The notes beneath the pieces are model-generated. The model made no database searches. It saw only the letters and a list, made by a program, of their open reading frames with translations, and had not been told where the DNA came from. This document shows positions 1 to 8,628 of a DNA stretch of 64,000 nt, piece by piece; within the stretch, counting starts at the first letter, position 1; every line of letters begins with the position of its first letter. Position numbers and translations under genes: made by a program. This stretch comes from Mesorhizobium sp. M1C.F.Ca.ET.210.01.1.1 (lineage in GTDB: Bacteria; Pseudomonadota; Alphaproteobacteria; Rhizobiales; Rhizobiaceae): NCBI RefSeq assembly GCF_004791585.1, contig NZ_SRUU01000007.1:186001-250000 (forward strand), written 5' to 3'.

Positions 1-235
1 CGATCGCGGCAGGACCTCGCGGGGCGAGTCGAAGGTCCGCTACCGCCGATCCTCCGACGGGAAGAACTCTTGTTTGCTCTCGAATTTGGCGGCTGCGAGC
101 TTGATCCTCCAAACCGAAATGGCGGAGAGAGCGTCTTCCGAATTATTGCTTAGACCCTTGAAATTGTTGTGATTTTCGCACCGCTTGTTACGCAGTTTGT
201 TACACAGTCACTGATGACCGCTTCGCGCGTCATGT

Positions 236-343
236 GAGGAACAAGCGGAGCAGGCGCAGTTCGATAGCGACAAAGGCTACAAGGCGGCTCTGCTGTCAAC
301 GCTCAAGCGCACCCGCGAGTTGCCGGCCGACGGCACGCTCTGA
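236..343 (+). other. possible 3' remnant of an unknown gene
   Basis: An open frame of about 35 codons reads EEQAEQAQFDSDKGYKAA... and stops with TGA at 341-343. Its composition (acidic and glutamine-rich start, then KRTRELPADGTL) looks protein-like, but it has no start codon or upstream continuation. I do not recognise the family. It may be the tail of a gene cut away upstream, or chance. Bases 1-235 show no convincing gene. Confidence 0.25.
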
Positions 344-384
344 CGCTCCCCTCCATCACCCCGATCCATCAAAGGAGACGCACC

Positions 385-612
385 ATGACCAATGACTATA
401 GCCGCAAAAGCGTTGGCTCGATCCAGTACACTACAATGTGCGACGCCGACGGTCACATGGTGGATGACGGCACCGTTTGGCGCTTGGGCGACCGGAGACA
501 CATGTTTGTAAGTGGTTCCGAGGACGACTTCGGCTGGCTTGAAGACAACTCTTGTTGCCGGCAGGCAAACAGCCTCATGTCTTTCCGCGGCGGATGCCGC
601 GCAAAAAAGTAG
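385..612 (+). pseudogene. GcvT-family (aminomethyltransferase-like) remnant
   Basis: A strong ribosome site (AAAGGAGA, about 376) precedes an ATG, but the product is only 75 residues. Residues 11-50 (GSIQYTTMCDADGHMVDDGT, then VWRLGDRRHMFVSGSEDDFGWLE) match the segment of folate-binding GcvT-fold demethylases where the strand 'xxxYTxMCxxxGxxxDDGxVxRL' occurs. Full proteins of this family are about 350-450 residues. The first ten codons with their own ribosome site are joined to an internal segment, and the homology stops near 545, so both an internal deletion and a 3' truncation are inferred. The last 20 or so codons are not GcvT-like and run into the 45-bp repeat. It lies just upstream of the dapA-family operon and may once have been its first gene. 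Confidence 0.6.
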
Positions 613-642
613 CTTGGCGGGTGAATTTATTTCGACTGCTGG
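598..642 (+). repeat. 45-bp upstream element, copy A
   Basis: This stretch matches 28596-28640 without gaps at roughly 38 of 45 positions. The shared parts include CGCGCAAAAAAGTAGCTTG and TTTCGACTGC. It ends 55 bases before the GTG start of the dapA-family gene; the other copy ends 53 bases before choX. Equal spacing to two unrelated genes points to a promoter or operator rather than a coding relic. Confidence 0.65.
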
Positions 643-697
643 ACGCGCAATCCTTGCATATAACCACCAGCCTGATGCCCAATTTGGAGCCAGGCCA

Positions 698-1642
698 GTG
701 TCGTTCAAAGGCATTATTCCGCCCGTCACCACGCCCTTTCATGCCGACGGATCAATCGACCGCGACGGCTTCTGCGTAATGGTCGAGCATCTGGTCGCGT
801 CTGGCGTGCACGGCATCATCGTCGGCGGAACGACCGGCGAATATTACGCCCAATCGCGCGATGAACGCGTCGGCCTGCTGAAGCTGGCCAAGACAGTGGT
901 GAAGGCCAAGGTGCCGCTGATCGCCGGCGTTGGTGCTATCCGCACCGAGGACTGCATCGACTATGCGCTGGTCGCCAAGGACCTGAAGTATGACGGCATC
1001 CTCATCGGGGCTCCGTACTACGCGGTGCCGACGCAGCTGGAACTTGCCAATCATGCGCTGGCAATCGACAAGGCTGCCAACCTGCCGGTGATGCTCTACA
1101 ACTATCCCGGCCGCACCGGCACGATGATGGACCTGGAGTTCCTGGCTCGGGTCGGCCGCAGCACCAATTTCTGCGCCATCAAGGAGTCCAGCGGCAGCAC
1201 GAATCAGCTGCACGCCCTGGCGCGCGACTATCCGCATATCGACCTGTTCTGCGGCATGGATGATCAGGCGCTCGAATTCTTCGCCTGGGGCGCCAAGGGC
1301 TGGGTCTGCGGCGCCGGCAACTGCCTGCCGGCCGAGCACATCGCGCTCTACGAAGCGTGCGTCATCGAGAAGGATTTCGCCAAGGGCCGGCAGATCATGT
1401 CGGCGCTGCTGCCGCTGATGCGCGTTCTCGAACAGGGCGGAAAGTTCGTGCAGAGCATCAAGTTCGGGTGTGAGCTGACCGGCCTACCGGCGGGGCCGGT
1501 GCGGCGGCCGATGCGCGCGCTCGATGACGAGCAGAAACGCGAGCTCGAGACGACGATCCGTACGCTGAAGGCGGTCATCGCCTCCATCATCGCAAAATCC
1601 CAGAAGAGGGTTTCCGAGAATGTCATCGCTATTAACGCGTGA
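698..1642 (+). CDS. DapA-family aldolase/deaminase (dihydrodipicolinate synthase-like)
   Basis: A 314-residue class I lyase of the DHDPS/N-acetylneuraminate lyase superfamily. The GTG start is chosen because GGAG at 687-690 is well spaced and the conserved fold begins at once (FKGIIPPVTTPF). Visible landmarks are GGTTGE at residues 43-48, Tyr134 in YNYPGR and the Schiff-base Lys162 in AIKES, all at the family's usual spacing. It overlaps the following aldehyde dehydrogenase gene by 23 bases, so translation is probably coupled. With that enzyme and the FAD amine oxidase behind it, the set resembles hydroxyproline-type catabolism (oxidase, pyrroline-hydroxycarboxylate deaminase, semialdehyde dehydrogenase). 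A lysine-biosynthetic DapA role is unlikely in this setting. The exact substrate cannot be read from the sequence. Confidence 0.88.
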   Translation: MSFKGIIPPVTTPFHADGSIDRDGFCVMVEHLVASGVHGIIVGGTTGEYYAQSRDERVGLLKLAKTVVKAKVPLIAGVGAIRTEDCIDYALVAKDLKYDGILIGAPYYAVPTQLELANHALAIDKAANLPVMLYNYPGRTGTMMDLEFLARVGRSTNFCAIKESSGSTNQLHALARDYPHIDLFCGMDDQALEFFAWGAKGWVCGAGNCLPAEHIALYEACVIEKDFAKGRQIMSALLPLMRVLEQGGKFVQSIKFGCELTGLPAGPVRRPMRALDDEQKRELETTIRTLKAVIASIIAKSQKRVSENVIAINA

Positions 1643-3146
1643 TGAGTACCAGAACCTGGCGGACAGCCTGCCGCTGCCGACCAATGCGGTGATCGACGGC
1701 AAGGCTCGGGCAGCAAAATCCGGCGAAACGTTCGAGACCATCAACCCCGCCACCGGCCAGGTCATCGCCAGGATCGCTTCCTGCGGCGAAGCCGACGTCG
1801 ACCTCGGGGTCGAGAAGGCGCGGCTGGCGTTCGAATCGGGTGCCTGGTCGCGGGCGCATCCGAGCGAGCGCAAGCGGGTACTGCGGCGCCTGGTCAAGCT
1901 CATGGAGCGAAACGCCCATGAGCTCGCCGTTCTTGAGACGCTCGAAAGCGGCAAGCCGATCTACGACGTCGAAACCATCGACATCCCCGAGGCCCTGCAT
2001 TGCCTGGAATGGCATGCGGAAGCCACCGACAAGCTTTACGGTCAGACCTCGCCTTCGGGCGATAACGTCGTGTCGATGATCGTGCGCCAGCCGCTTGGCG
2101 TGGTCGCCTGCGTTTTACCCTGGAATTTCCCGATCCTGATGCTGGCCTGGAAGATCGGGCCGGCGCTTGCAACCGGCAACTCCGTCATCGTCAAGCCGGC
2201 CGAGCAGACCAACATGTCGACCTTGCGGATTGCCGAGCTGGCGCATGAGGCCGGCCTGCCGCCGGGCGTCTTGCAGATCGTCACCGGTCCGGGCGAGATC
2301 ACCGGGAAGGCGCTTGGCCTGCATCCGGATATCGACATGGTCGCCTTCACCGGCTCGACCGAAATCGGCCGGAAATTCCTCGAATATTCCGCCAAGTCCA
2401 ACCTCAAGCGCATCGTGCTCGAATGCGGCGGGAAGAACCCGTGCATCGTGCTCGACGACGCCGAGAACCTCGACGTCGTTGCTCAGCACGTCACCCAGGC
2501 GGTGTTCTGGAACATGGGCGAGAACTGCTCGTCCAATTCCCGCCTGATCGTGCACGAGAAGATCAAGAGCCGGCTGATCGAGACCGTACTCCACAAGCTC
2601 ACGCAATGGCCATTGGGCGAGCCGCTGGACCCGGGCAACCGGCTGGGCGCTATCGTGTCGAAGGAACAGTTCGACCGCATCATGGGCTACATCAAGAAGG
2701 GCCGCGCTGAAGGCGCCAAGGTCGTGGCGGGCGGCAATGCCCACAAGCACGGCAAGGGCTATTTCATCGAGCCGACCATTTTCGACGATGTGACGCCGCA
2801 AATGACGATCGCGCGAGAAGAGATTTTCGGGCCGGTGCTGTCGGTCATCAAGGTCGCCAATGCCGACGAGGCGGTGCGGGTCGCCAACGACACGCAATAT
2901 GGACTGGCCGCTTCGATCTTCACCGCCAATCTCGGCAAGGCACATCGCGTCGCGCGCGACATCCGCGCGGGAACGGTGAGTATCAATTGCTACGGCGAAG
3001 GGGACATCTCGACCCCCTTCGGCGGCTACAAGCTTTCGGGCTTCGGTGGGCGCGACAAGTCGCTATACGCGCATGACCAGTACACCGAACTCAAGACCAT
3101 CTGGGCGGATATTTCCGATCCGAAGGTCTCGCGCGCGGTAGACTAA
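1620..3146 (+). CDS. NAD(P)-dependent aldehyde dehydrogenase
   Basis: A 508-residue member of the ALDH superfamily, of usual length. The general base Glu268 lies in VLECGGKNP and the nucleophile Cys303 in MGENCSS; the coenzyme-binding PWNFP and GFTGSTEIG-type motifs are also present. It should oxidise an aldehyde or semialdehyde to the acid in the cytosol. The ATG lies inside the end of the dapA-family gene and the FAD oxidase starts 11 bases after its stop, so the three form one operon. A 2-oxoglutarate-semialdehyde or aminoaldehyde substrate fits the neighbours but is inference. Confidence 0.92.
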   Translation: MSSLLTRDEYQNLADSLPLPTNAVIDGKARAAKSGETFETINPATGQVIARIASCGEADVDLGVEKARLAFESGAWSRAHPSERKRVLRRLVKLMERNAHELAVLETLESGKPIYDVETIDIPEALHCLEWHAEATDKLYGQTSPSGDNVVSMIVRQPLGVVACVLPWNFPILMLAWKIGPALATGNSVIVKPAEQTNMSTLRIAELAHEAGLPPGVLQIVTGPGEITGKALGLHPDIDMVAFTGSTEIGRKFLEYSAKSNLKRIVLECGGKNPCIVLDDAENLDVVAQHVTQAVFWNMGENCSSNSRLIVHEKIKSRLIETVLHKLTQWPLGEPLDPGNRLGAIVSKEQFDRIMGYIKKGRAEGAKVVAGGNAHKHGKGYFIEPTIFDDVTPQMTIAREEIFGPVLSVIKVANADEAVRVANDTQYGLAASIFTANLGKAHRVARDIRAGTVSINCYGEGDISTPFGGYKLSGFGGRDKSLYAHDQYTELKTIWADISDPKVSRAVD

Positions 3147-3156
3147 CCGAAAAGCC

Positions 3157-4479
3157 ATGAGCGTATATCAGGCCGTAAGAACGCCAGCCGACATCAACAT
3201 GTCCGGCTGGTACGGGCTCCTGTCGCCTCCCAAGGCACCTGAGGTGCTGCGCGGCCGCCACGAAGCGGACTGGACCATCGTAGGAGCCGGGTTCGCGGGA
3301 TTGGCGGCCGCGCGGCGCCTGTCCCAGCTCGTTCCCGGCGACCGCGTCGTCGTCGTCGATGCTCAACGGGTTGGCTGGGGCGCTGCCGGGCGGAACTCGG
3401 GCTTCATGATCGACCTGCCGCACGAGCTTGGCGGCGAGAATTATGGCGGCGGGCCGGAGCACGACCGCAAGCGCATTCGCATGAACCGCGCGGCGATCGA
3501 GTTCTCTGCCGCAGCAGTGGATGAATATGGATTGCAGAGGTTCTTCGTTCGCGCCGGCAAGTTCCATGGCGCCGCGAGCGAACACGGCCTCGGTGTACTG
3601 CGCGACTTCGAGAATCATCTGACCGGCCTTGGCGAGCCGTTCGATCGGCTCGACGGACCGCAGTTGAAGAAAATCACCGGAAGCGACTTCTTCGTGGGCG
3701 GCACGTTCACGCCGGGCACGGTGATGGCGCAGCCGGCAGGCTTCATCCGTGGCCTGGCCGAAGGCTTGTCCACGCGGGTGCAGATATTCGAACAATCCCC
3801 GGTTACATCCTTGCGGACCGGCAAACTACACACCGTGAAAACGCCCGAGGGTGAGATCTCCACGCCGCGGCTGATCCTGACCGTCAACGGCCATCTGGAG
3901 AGCTTGGGCTTCTTCAAGAAGCGTCTGCTCCACGTCTTTACCTATGCAAGTATGACGAGGCCGCTTTCCAAAAGCGAGCAAGCGGCTCTTGGCGGCGAGC
4001 CTTATTGGGGCCTGATCCCTGCCGATCCGATGGGTTCGACCATTCGCCGCATCGGCGACCGCATCGTGGTGCGCAACACCTTCACCTACAACCCGGACAT
4101 GTCCACCAGCGACAAACAGATCGCTCAAATCGGCGCGGCGCATGATCGATCGTTCCGAGCGCGCTTCCCGATGCTGGGCGACATGGCGATGGAATTCCGA
4201 TGGGGAGGCCATCTGTGCCTTTCCCTCAACTCGGCGCCCGCCTTCGGAGAGATCGAAGAGAGGGTGTTCGTCGCCGGATGCTGCAATGGTCTGGGAACGG
4301 TTCAGGGCACGCTCTACGGAATGCTCGCCGCCGCGCTCGCCGCCGGCAGCGATGAGCCGATGGTCGCGGACGCCCTCAGCGAGCCGGCTCCGTCCCGGCT
4401 TTATCCGGAACCATTGATGACGATCGGTGCGCCGCTGAAGCTGTGGGCGATGCGGAGGCGAGCCGGCAGAGAGCTCTAG
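3157..4479 (+). CDS. FAD-dependent amine/amino-acid oxidase (DAO family)
   Basis: A 440-residue flavoprotein of the DAO / gamma-glutamylputrescine-oxidase-like group. The dinucleotide-binding motif GAGFAG lies at residues 43-48, followed by GWGAAGRNSGF, typical of OrdL-like oxidases. It should oxidise a C-N bond and give the imine or aldehyde used by the two upstream enzymes. Its stop codon overlaps the stop of a LysR relic on the other strand through a CTAG. The C-terminal 40 residues (DEPMVADALSEPAPSRLYPE onwards) are matched by a relic at 14632-14778, showing that a second copy once existed. Confidence 0.88.
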   Translation: MSVYQAVRTPADINMSGWYGLLSPPKAPEVLRGRHEADWTIVGAGFAGLAAARRLSQLVPGDRVVVVDAQRVGWGAAGRNSGFMIDLPHELGGENYGGGPEHDRKRIRMNRAAIEFSAAAVDEYGLQRFFVRAGKFHGAASEHGLGVLRDFENHLTGLGEPFDRLDGPQLKKITGSDFFVGGTFTPGTVMAQPAGFIRGLAEGLSTRVQIFEQSPVTSLRTGKLHTVKTPEGEISTPRLILTVNGHLESLGFFKKRLLHVFTYASMTRPLSKSEQAALGGEPYWGLIPADPMGSTIRRIGDRIVVRNTFTYNPDMSTSDKQIAQIGAAHDRSFRARFPMLGDMAMEFRWGGHLCLSLNSAPAFGEIEERVFVAGCCNGLGTVQGTLYGMLAAALAAGSDEPMVADALSEPAPSRLYPEPLMTIGAPLKLWAMRRRAGREL

Positions 4480-4690
4480 GTCTGTTGCTCCGTGTCGCTA
4501 TTTCCGAACCCACTGCACAAGCTCTCGACGGCAGGCAAAATCGCGCGGTTGTCGTTCCATAGCTCGAGATCTGGCAGCCTGACCACCTTGCCTTTATCGT
4601 CTGAGCTTTCCCCAAACAGAGGCTTCCGACGGCGCCGGCCTTGCCCGCTTGTGGCTGGGACAGAACTTTCAACGCAGGATCGAAAACCCC
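4476..4690 (-). pseudogene. LysR regulator relic (C-terminal part)
   Basis: On the minus strand, SQPQAGKAGAVGSLCLGKAQ (about 4660-4601) lines up with QAAQADQGVAVGWHRLVKAQ of the intact LysR protein at 14775-15686. After a frame change near 4605, DKGKVVRLPDLEL...WNDNRAILPAVESL continues the match to EGKLVRLTDLEL...WNNNRLLSPAAEAL, with about nine residues missing. No helix-turn-helix or further body is visible before matB. This was a GcvA-like LysR gene convergent with the FAD oxidase; it is now frameshifted and truncated. Confidence 0.7.
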
Positions 4691-4806
4691 AGATACGCGA
4701 CCCTGGAAAGCCCCAAGCTGTGCACATCCCGTCTGGCCCGCAGTTCCGAGCGCGCCGACTAGTCCATGAAAACATCGAAGCAAGACAGCGTTCAGTGCTT
4801 CTAAGT

Positions 4807-6324
4807 TTAGGCTTTGTAGAGATCCGCGTAGGTCTGGCGTAGCATAGCTTTCTGGACTTTCCCCATCGCATTACGAGGCAGTTCGTCGGTAAAGAGAACG
4901 CGCTTGGGTAGTTTGAACTTCGCCAGCCGACCTTGCAGGGCCGAAAGTACGCGTGCCTCATCGATCGAGGCGCCTTTCTTCGGCACTACAATCGCAGTGA
5001 CCCCTTCACCGAAATCGGCGTGAGGCACGCCGATGACGGCACTCTCGGCCACGCCGGGTAATGCATCGATCTCGCTTTCGATTTCGATCGGATAGACGTT
5101 GAAACCACCGGTGATCACCAGATCCTTTGCCCTTCCGACGATATGGATGTAGCCGCGCTCATTGATCCGGCCCAAATCGCCGGTCATAAAGAAGCCGTCC
5201 AGACTGAACTCGCTCGCAGTCTTTTCAGGCATCTGCCAATAGCCCGCGAAGACGTTTGGGCCCTTCACCTCCAGCATACCGACTTCTCCGGGCGGCAACG
5301 CTACGCCGGTTTCAGGATCCACAACGCGGACCGAAATGCCAGGCAGCGGGATGCCGACGGTGCCGGCAATGCGGTCCCCCTCGCAAGGGTTTGACGTGTT
5401 CATGTTGGTTTCGGTCATGCCGTATCGCTCCAGGATCTGATGGCCGGTGCGGGCCTGCCACTCCTGATGGGTTTCGGCCCAAAGCGGGGCTGAACCGGAA
5501 ATGAACATGCGCATGTTGCTCGTCGCCGTGGGCGTGAGTGCAGCGTTTTGCAGCAATCGCGTGTAGAAAGTTGGCACGCCCATCAAAACTGTGGAGCGAG
5601 ACATCAAACTCAGGATCAGCTCCGCATTGAAACCGGGCAGAAAATGCATCGACCCGCCTGCCATTAGCATCGTGTTGACCGCCACGAACAGGCCATGGGT
5701 GTGATAGACTGGCAATGCGTGAATGAGAATGTCGTCGCTGGTCAGCCTCCAGAAATCTTTCAGCGTTGCCGCGTTAGATGCGAGGTTGCCGTGACTGAGC
5801 ATGGCGCCTTTCGAACGTCCAGTCGTGCCTGACGTGTAGAGAATCGCGGCAAGATCATCCGGGCCGCGTTGCACATCATCGAAATCGACAGAATGGCACT
5901 TTGCTTTGCGCGCGAACGAACCGTCCTCATCGTTGCCGAGCGTTTCGACGTGAGCGACATTAATGCTCGCCGTAACCGGCAGGATTCTTTCGAATGCCGC
6001 TGGATCACAAATGAACACCGTCGGCCTACCGTCTCCTAGGTAATATTCGGTTTCGACCGTCGTATAGGCCGGGTTCAAAGGCAGGAAGATCGCGCCGGTG
6101 CGCAAGCATGCGAGATAAACCAAGATGGCGTCAGGCGACTTTTCTATCTGGACGGCAACCCGATCGCCGGGGGCGACACCGAGCGAAACCAGTAGGTTAG
6201 CGAACCTCGCCGATTCCTTGCGCAGGTCTCCGTAGGTGAGGATGCGGCCATTGGGTGTTTCTATGACGATCTTGTCGTCCGATGGCGCTGTTTGGGTTAG
6301 GCGTTCGTAGAGATATGAAGTCAT
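4807..6324 (-). CDS. matB: malonyl-CoA synthetase
   Basis: A 505-residue acyl-adenylating enzyme that forms malonyl-CoA from malonate, ATP and CoA in the cytosol. The AMP-binding P-loop YTSGTTGRSKG is at residues 163-173, the GYWQMPEKT and TGDLG motifs follow, and the adenylation lysine is K489 in AMGKVQK. Length and sequence fit MatB of rhizobia. The start lies 2 bases after the matA stop, so both are co-transcribed with the SGNH gene. No matC-type dicarboxylate carrier is visible beside it. Confidence 0.92.
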   Translation of the reverse strand: MTSYLYERLTQTAPSDDKIVIETPNGRILTYGDLRKESARFANLLVSLGVAPGDRVAVQIEKSPDAILVYLACLRTGAIFLPLNPAYTTVETEYYLGDGRPTVFICDPAAFERILPVTASINVAHVETLGNDEDGSFARKAKCHSVDFDDVQRGPDDLAAILYTSGTTGRSKGAMLSHGNLASNAATLKDFWRLTSDDILIHALPVYHTHGLFVAVNTMLMAGGSMHFLPGFNAELILSLMSRSTVLMGVPTFYTRLLQNAALTPTATSNMRMFISGSAPLWAETHQEWQARTGHQILERYGMTETNMNTSNPCEGDRIAGTVGIPLPGISVRVVDPETGVALPPGEVGMLEVKGPNVFAGYWQMPEKTASEFSLDGFFMTGDLGRINERGYIHIVGRAKDLVITGGFNVYPIEIESEIDALPGVAESAVIGVPHADFGEGVTAIVVPKKGASIDEARVLSALQGRLAKFKLPKRVLFTDELPRNAMGKVQKAMLRQTYADLYKA

Positions 6325-6326
6325 AT

Positions 6327-7739
6327 TTACTTTGACCTTGTGCCCACGGGCGGACTAATTCTCTTGGGAGCATTGCCGCGACGAGAGGACCGCCCGGGGA
6401 GCGTGTTGCCCGGCGAGTCAGGGGAGAACGGCGAGCGGACCTCTGGCGAGGCGACAATCTCACCGTTGTTGGCGTAAGCTTCATGATTGGCCTCGATCCA
6501 ATCGAGGTCATAGAGATAATTGACCATCAGGCCCGCCGATTCCTGGATCCCCTTCGGGGAGATGTCGCCAATCCAGTTGATCCGTTCCAAACGAGCGCCA
6601 TTGCCTAGATGAAAACGGGCGACCGGATCGACAGGGCGCCCGTCTGGCAGGCGTGCATCCAGAAAGTATTGCCGAGCCAGCCGCTCTAGCGGGGGGCGGG
6701 TCTTCGCCACTAGGCAAGGTTCCGTCCACCACTGCGGATCGTCGAGGAAGGCGACCCCCGCGCGATCTTGCGCAGACATCCCAGCCATTGCCACCGTTCG
6801 CATCCAGCGCACGAAGCCGGGAACCGGCGACAGGGTTGCAAATGTCTTGATACCGGGAAGATCGCGGCGCAGTTCTTCAACCACTTGTTTGATAAGAAAA
6901 TTGCCGAAAGAGACGCCGGAGAGGCCTTGCTGGCAATTCGAGATAGAGTAGAACACCGCAGTTTTCGCTTTGCCCGCCGGCACACCGGTTCGGTCGTGCG
7001 CCAGCAGTGGCTGGATCGCTGAGGGAACTTCGTGACAAAGCGCGATCTCGACGAAGATGAGGGGTTCGTCAAGCAGCGCAGGGTGAAAGAAGGCGTAACA
7101 GCGCCGATCCGGCGGATCGAGACGCCGACGCAGATCGTCCCAGCCGAGTATTTGATGGACGGCCTCGTAACGAATGATCTTCTCTAGGACTATTGCCGGC
7201 GACGTCCAATCGATGCGCCGCAGGACTAAAAAACCCCGGTTGAACCAGGATGAAAATAGATGCACGAAGTCCCGATCCACGGCGCGTAGCGCCGGATGGG
7301 ACGGAAGATGGCCAAGCAGCGTCTCGCGCATCTTCACAAGCGCCGCGGTTCCTCCCGCCGCGTAGTTGAGACGGCGTAGCAACTCCTGCCGCCGCGGCTC
7401 GGAGCGATAATGGAGCTCAGTTGCGCGCTCTGTGGTTTCTTCCTGCGTCCAACGATCGACCGCCTCCAGAAGCGCGGATTTGTCAGAGCCAAAGCTTTCG
7501 GCGAGCATCAGGAAGAAATCCTTCTTGCCTGCCTCGTTAAGATGATCGTAGGCGTCGAGCACAGCCCGCGCCAACGCTGTTCCAGATGCTTCACCTCGCC
7601 CAGAAAGCAGTCGTTCACATAGATCTACAATGCTGGTCTGTCCGTCCGCTCCTTGCGTCTCTCTCTGAGGCAATCCGAGAACGGCGCGCCCGCGCTCGGT
7701 AATCGACGCAAGCAAATCCGAAAAAATAGTCCCCCTCAT
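6327..7739 (-). CDS. matA: malonyl-CoA decarboxylase
   Basis: The protein beginning MRGTIFSDLLASITERG is 470 residues, the usual size of bacterial MatA; an upstream in-frame extension to 7943 reads into the SGNH gene and is not used. Conserved features include the C-terminal catalytic domain with FHLGNGARLERINW and HPALLDEPLIFVEIAL, known from MCD. It converts malonyl-CoA to acetyl-CoA and CO2, completing malonate use started by MatB. It lies between the SGNH hydrolase (46 bases upstream) and matB. Confidence 0.92.
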   Translation of the reverse strand: MRGTIFSDLLASITERGRAVLGLPQRETQGADGQTSIVDLCERLLSGRGEASGTALARAVLDAYDHLNEAGKKDFFLMLAESFGSDKSALLEAVDRWTQEETTERATELHYRSEPRRQELLRRLNYAAGGTAALVKMRETLLGHLPSHPALRAVDRDFVHLFSSWFNRGFLVLRRIDWTSPAIVLEKIIRYEAVHQILGWDDLRRRLDPPDRRCYAFFHPALLDEPLIFVEIALCHEVPSAIQPLLAHDRTGVPAGKAKTAVFYSISNCQQGLSGVSFGNFLIKQVVEELRRDLPGIKTFATLSPVPGFVRWMRTVAMAGMSAQDRAGVAFLDDPQWWTEPCLVAKTRPPLERLARQYFLDARLPDGRPVDPVARFHLGNGARLERINWIGDISPKGIQESAGLMVNYLYDLDWIEANHEAYANNGEIVASPEVRSPFSPDSPGNTLPGRSSRRGNAPKRISPPVGTRSK

Positions 7740-7785
7740 AACTTTTGCCTCACGTGAGCATATCATCATCGGCAAAGCGGGTGGC

Positions 7786-8478
7786 TCATCGTCCCGATTC
7801 GGCCGTAAAAAGGTTCGGAACCGCCGCCAGGACGTCTGCCCAAGCGGTGTAACCGCGATGATTGATATGAATGTTGTCGTCCTTGAAATAACGCCCCATC
7901 GGACGCCCGTTCTCGCCCAAAAGGCATGTGGCAACATCGACATAGGTCGTATGGGGATCTCCCGAGCAGAAGTCAGCGATCAGGGCGTTCAGGCGCATCA
8001 CCTCATCGGCATAGATCCAATTAGCCAGGCTTTGCTTGACCGACAGGCAGAAGATCGGAATGGGTCCGAGCTGTTTTCGCGCCACGTCGATTAACCGCAG
8101 AAAATTGTCAAAGGTCGACTTCGCCGTCATACCGTCCATGGAAATGTCGTTCTCGCCGAAATACAGCACGATCTTCGCCGGCTTCAGCGGCGCGACAGCG
8201 CGCCCGAAATAATGAACCGCACTTGCATAGGTAGCGCCGCCGAAACCCAGATTGGCGACGCGAAGCTCGTTGAGATCCTCGGCCATTCGTTCCCACATAC
8301 GGAAGGAGGAGGAGCCGTAGAAAGCGATCAATTCCGACGAAAGACGCCGCCTGTGCACCTGTGCAAGCAACGCCAGCACATTGTCTTCGTAGAGGGTCGT
8401 GTCATCCAGCTGTACGCAGAAATCGTCCGTGCTTACGGTCGGCGGCTCATTTTGCAGCCCGTGGGTTGATTGCCTCAA
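7786..8478 (-). CDS. SGNH/GDSL-family hydrolase in the malonate operon
   Basis: A 230-residue single-domain SGNH esterase-like protein. Block I is FYGSSS (residues 53-58, replacing GDS), the glycine block is NLGFGG (76-81), block III is GEND (108-111) and block V is DNIH (201-204) with a second histidine at 207. No signal peptide is evident, so it is probably cytosolic. It is the first gene of the matA-matB transcription unit and faces matR across about 150 bases. The role is unknown; a thioesterase or malonate-ester hydrolase would fit the neighbours, but that is inference. Confidence 0.8.
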   Translation of the reverse strand: MRQSTHGLQNEPPTVSTDDFCVQLDDTTLYEDNVLALLAQVHRRRLSSELIAFYGSSSFRMWERMAEDLNELRVANLGFGGATYASAVHYFGRAVAPLKPAKIVLYFGENDISMDGMTAKSTFDNFLRLIDVARKQLGPIPIFCLSVKQSLANWIYADEVMRLNALIADFCSGDPHTTYVDVATCLLGENGRPMGRYFKDDNIHINHRGYTAWADVLAAVPNLFTAESGR

Positions 8479-8604
8479 TTTACGACTCCAGGATCATTCG
8501 CCCTATGCCAGCCGGCGAACTGCGTCTGACAGGACGCTTTTTTGTTGATATTCATCGACCGACGCATATAGCCTCTGTCAGAATGCATCCAGGGACGAAA
8601 ACAA

Positions 8605-8612
8605 TGTATACA
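8605..8612. promoter_or_regulatory. candidate MatR operator TGTATACA
   Basis: A perfect 8-base palindrome in the divergent gap between the SGNH-matAB operon and matR, 16 bases before the matR start. FadR-type GntR proteins bind short palindromes of this kind, and the site followed by CGA resembles the MatR site described for Rhizobium (recalled, not checked). Confidence 0.5.
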
Positions 8613-8628
8613 CGAATGGAATATTTGC

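Noticed and set aside
1..235. Possible integration or attachment site with the TTGTTAC repeats near 186-212
   Set aside because: Two short similar words only; no tRNA end, integrase or matching second site is seen.
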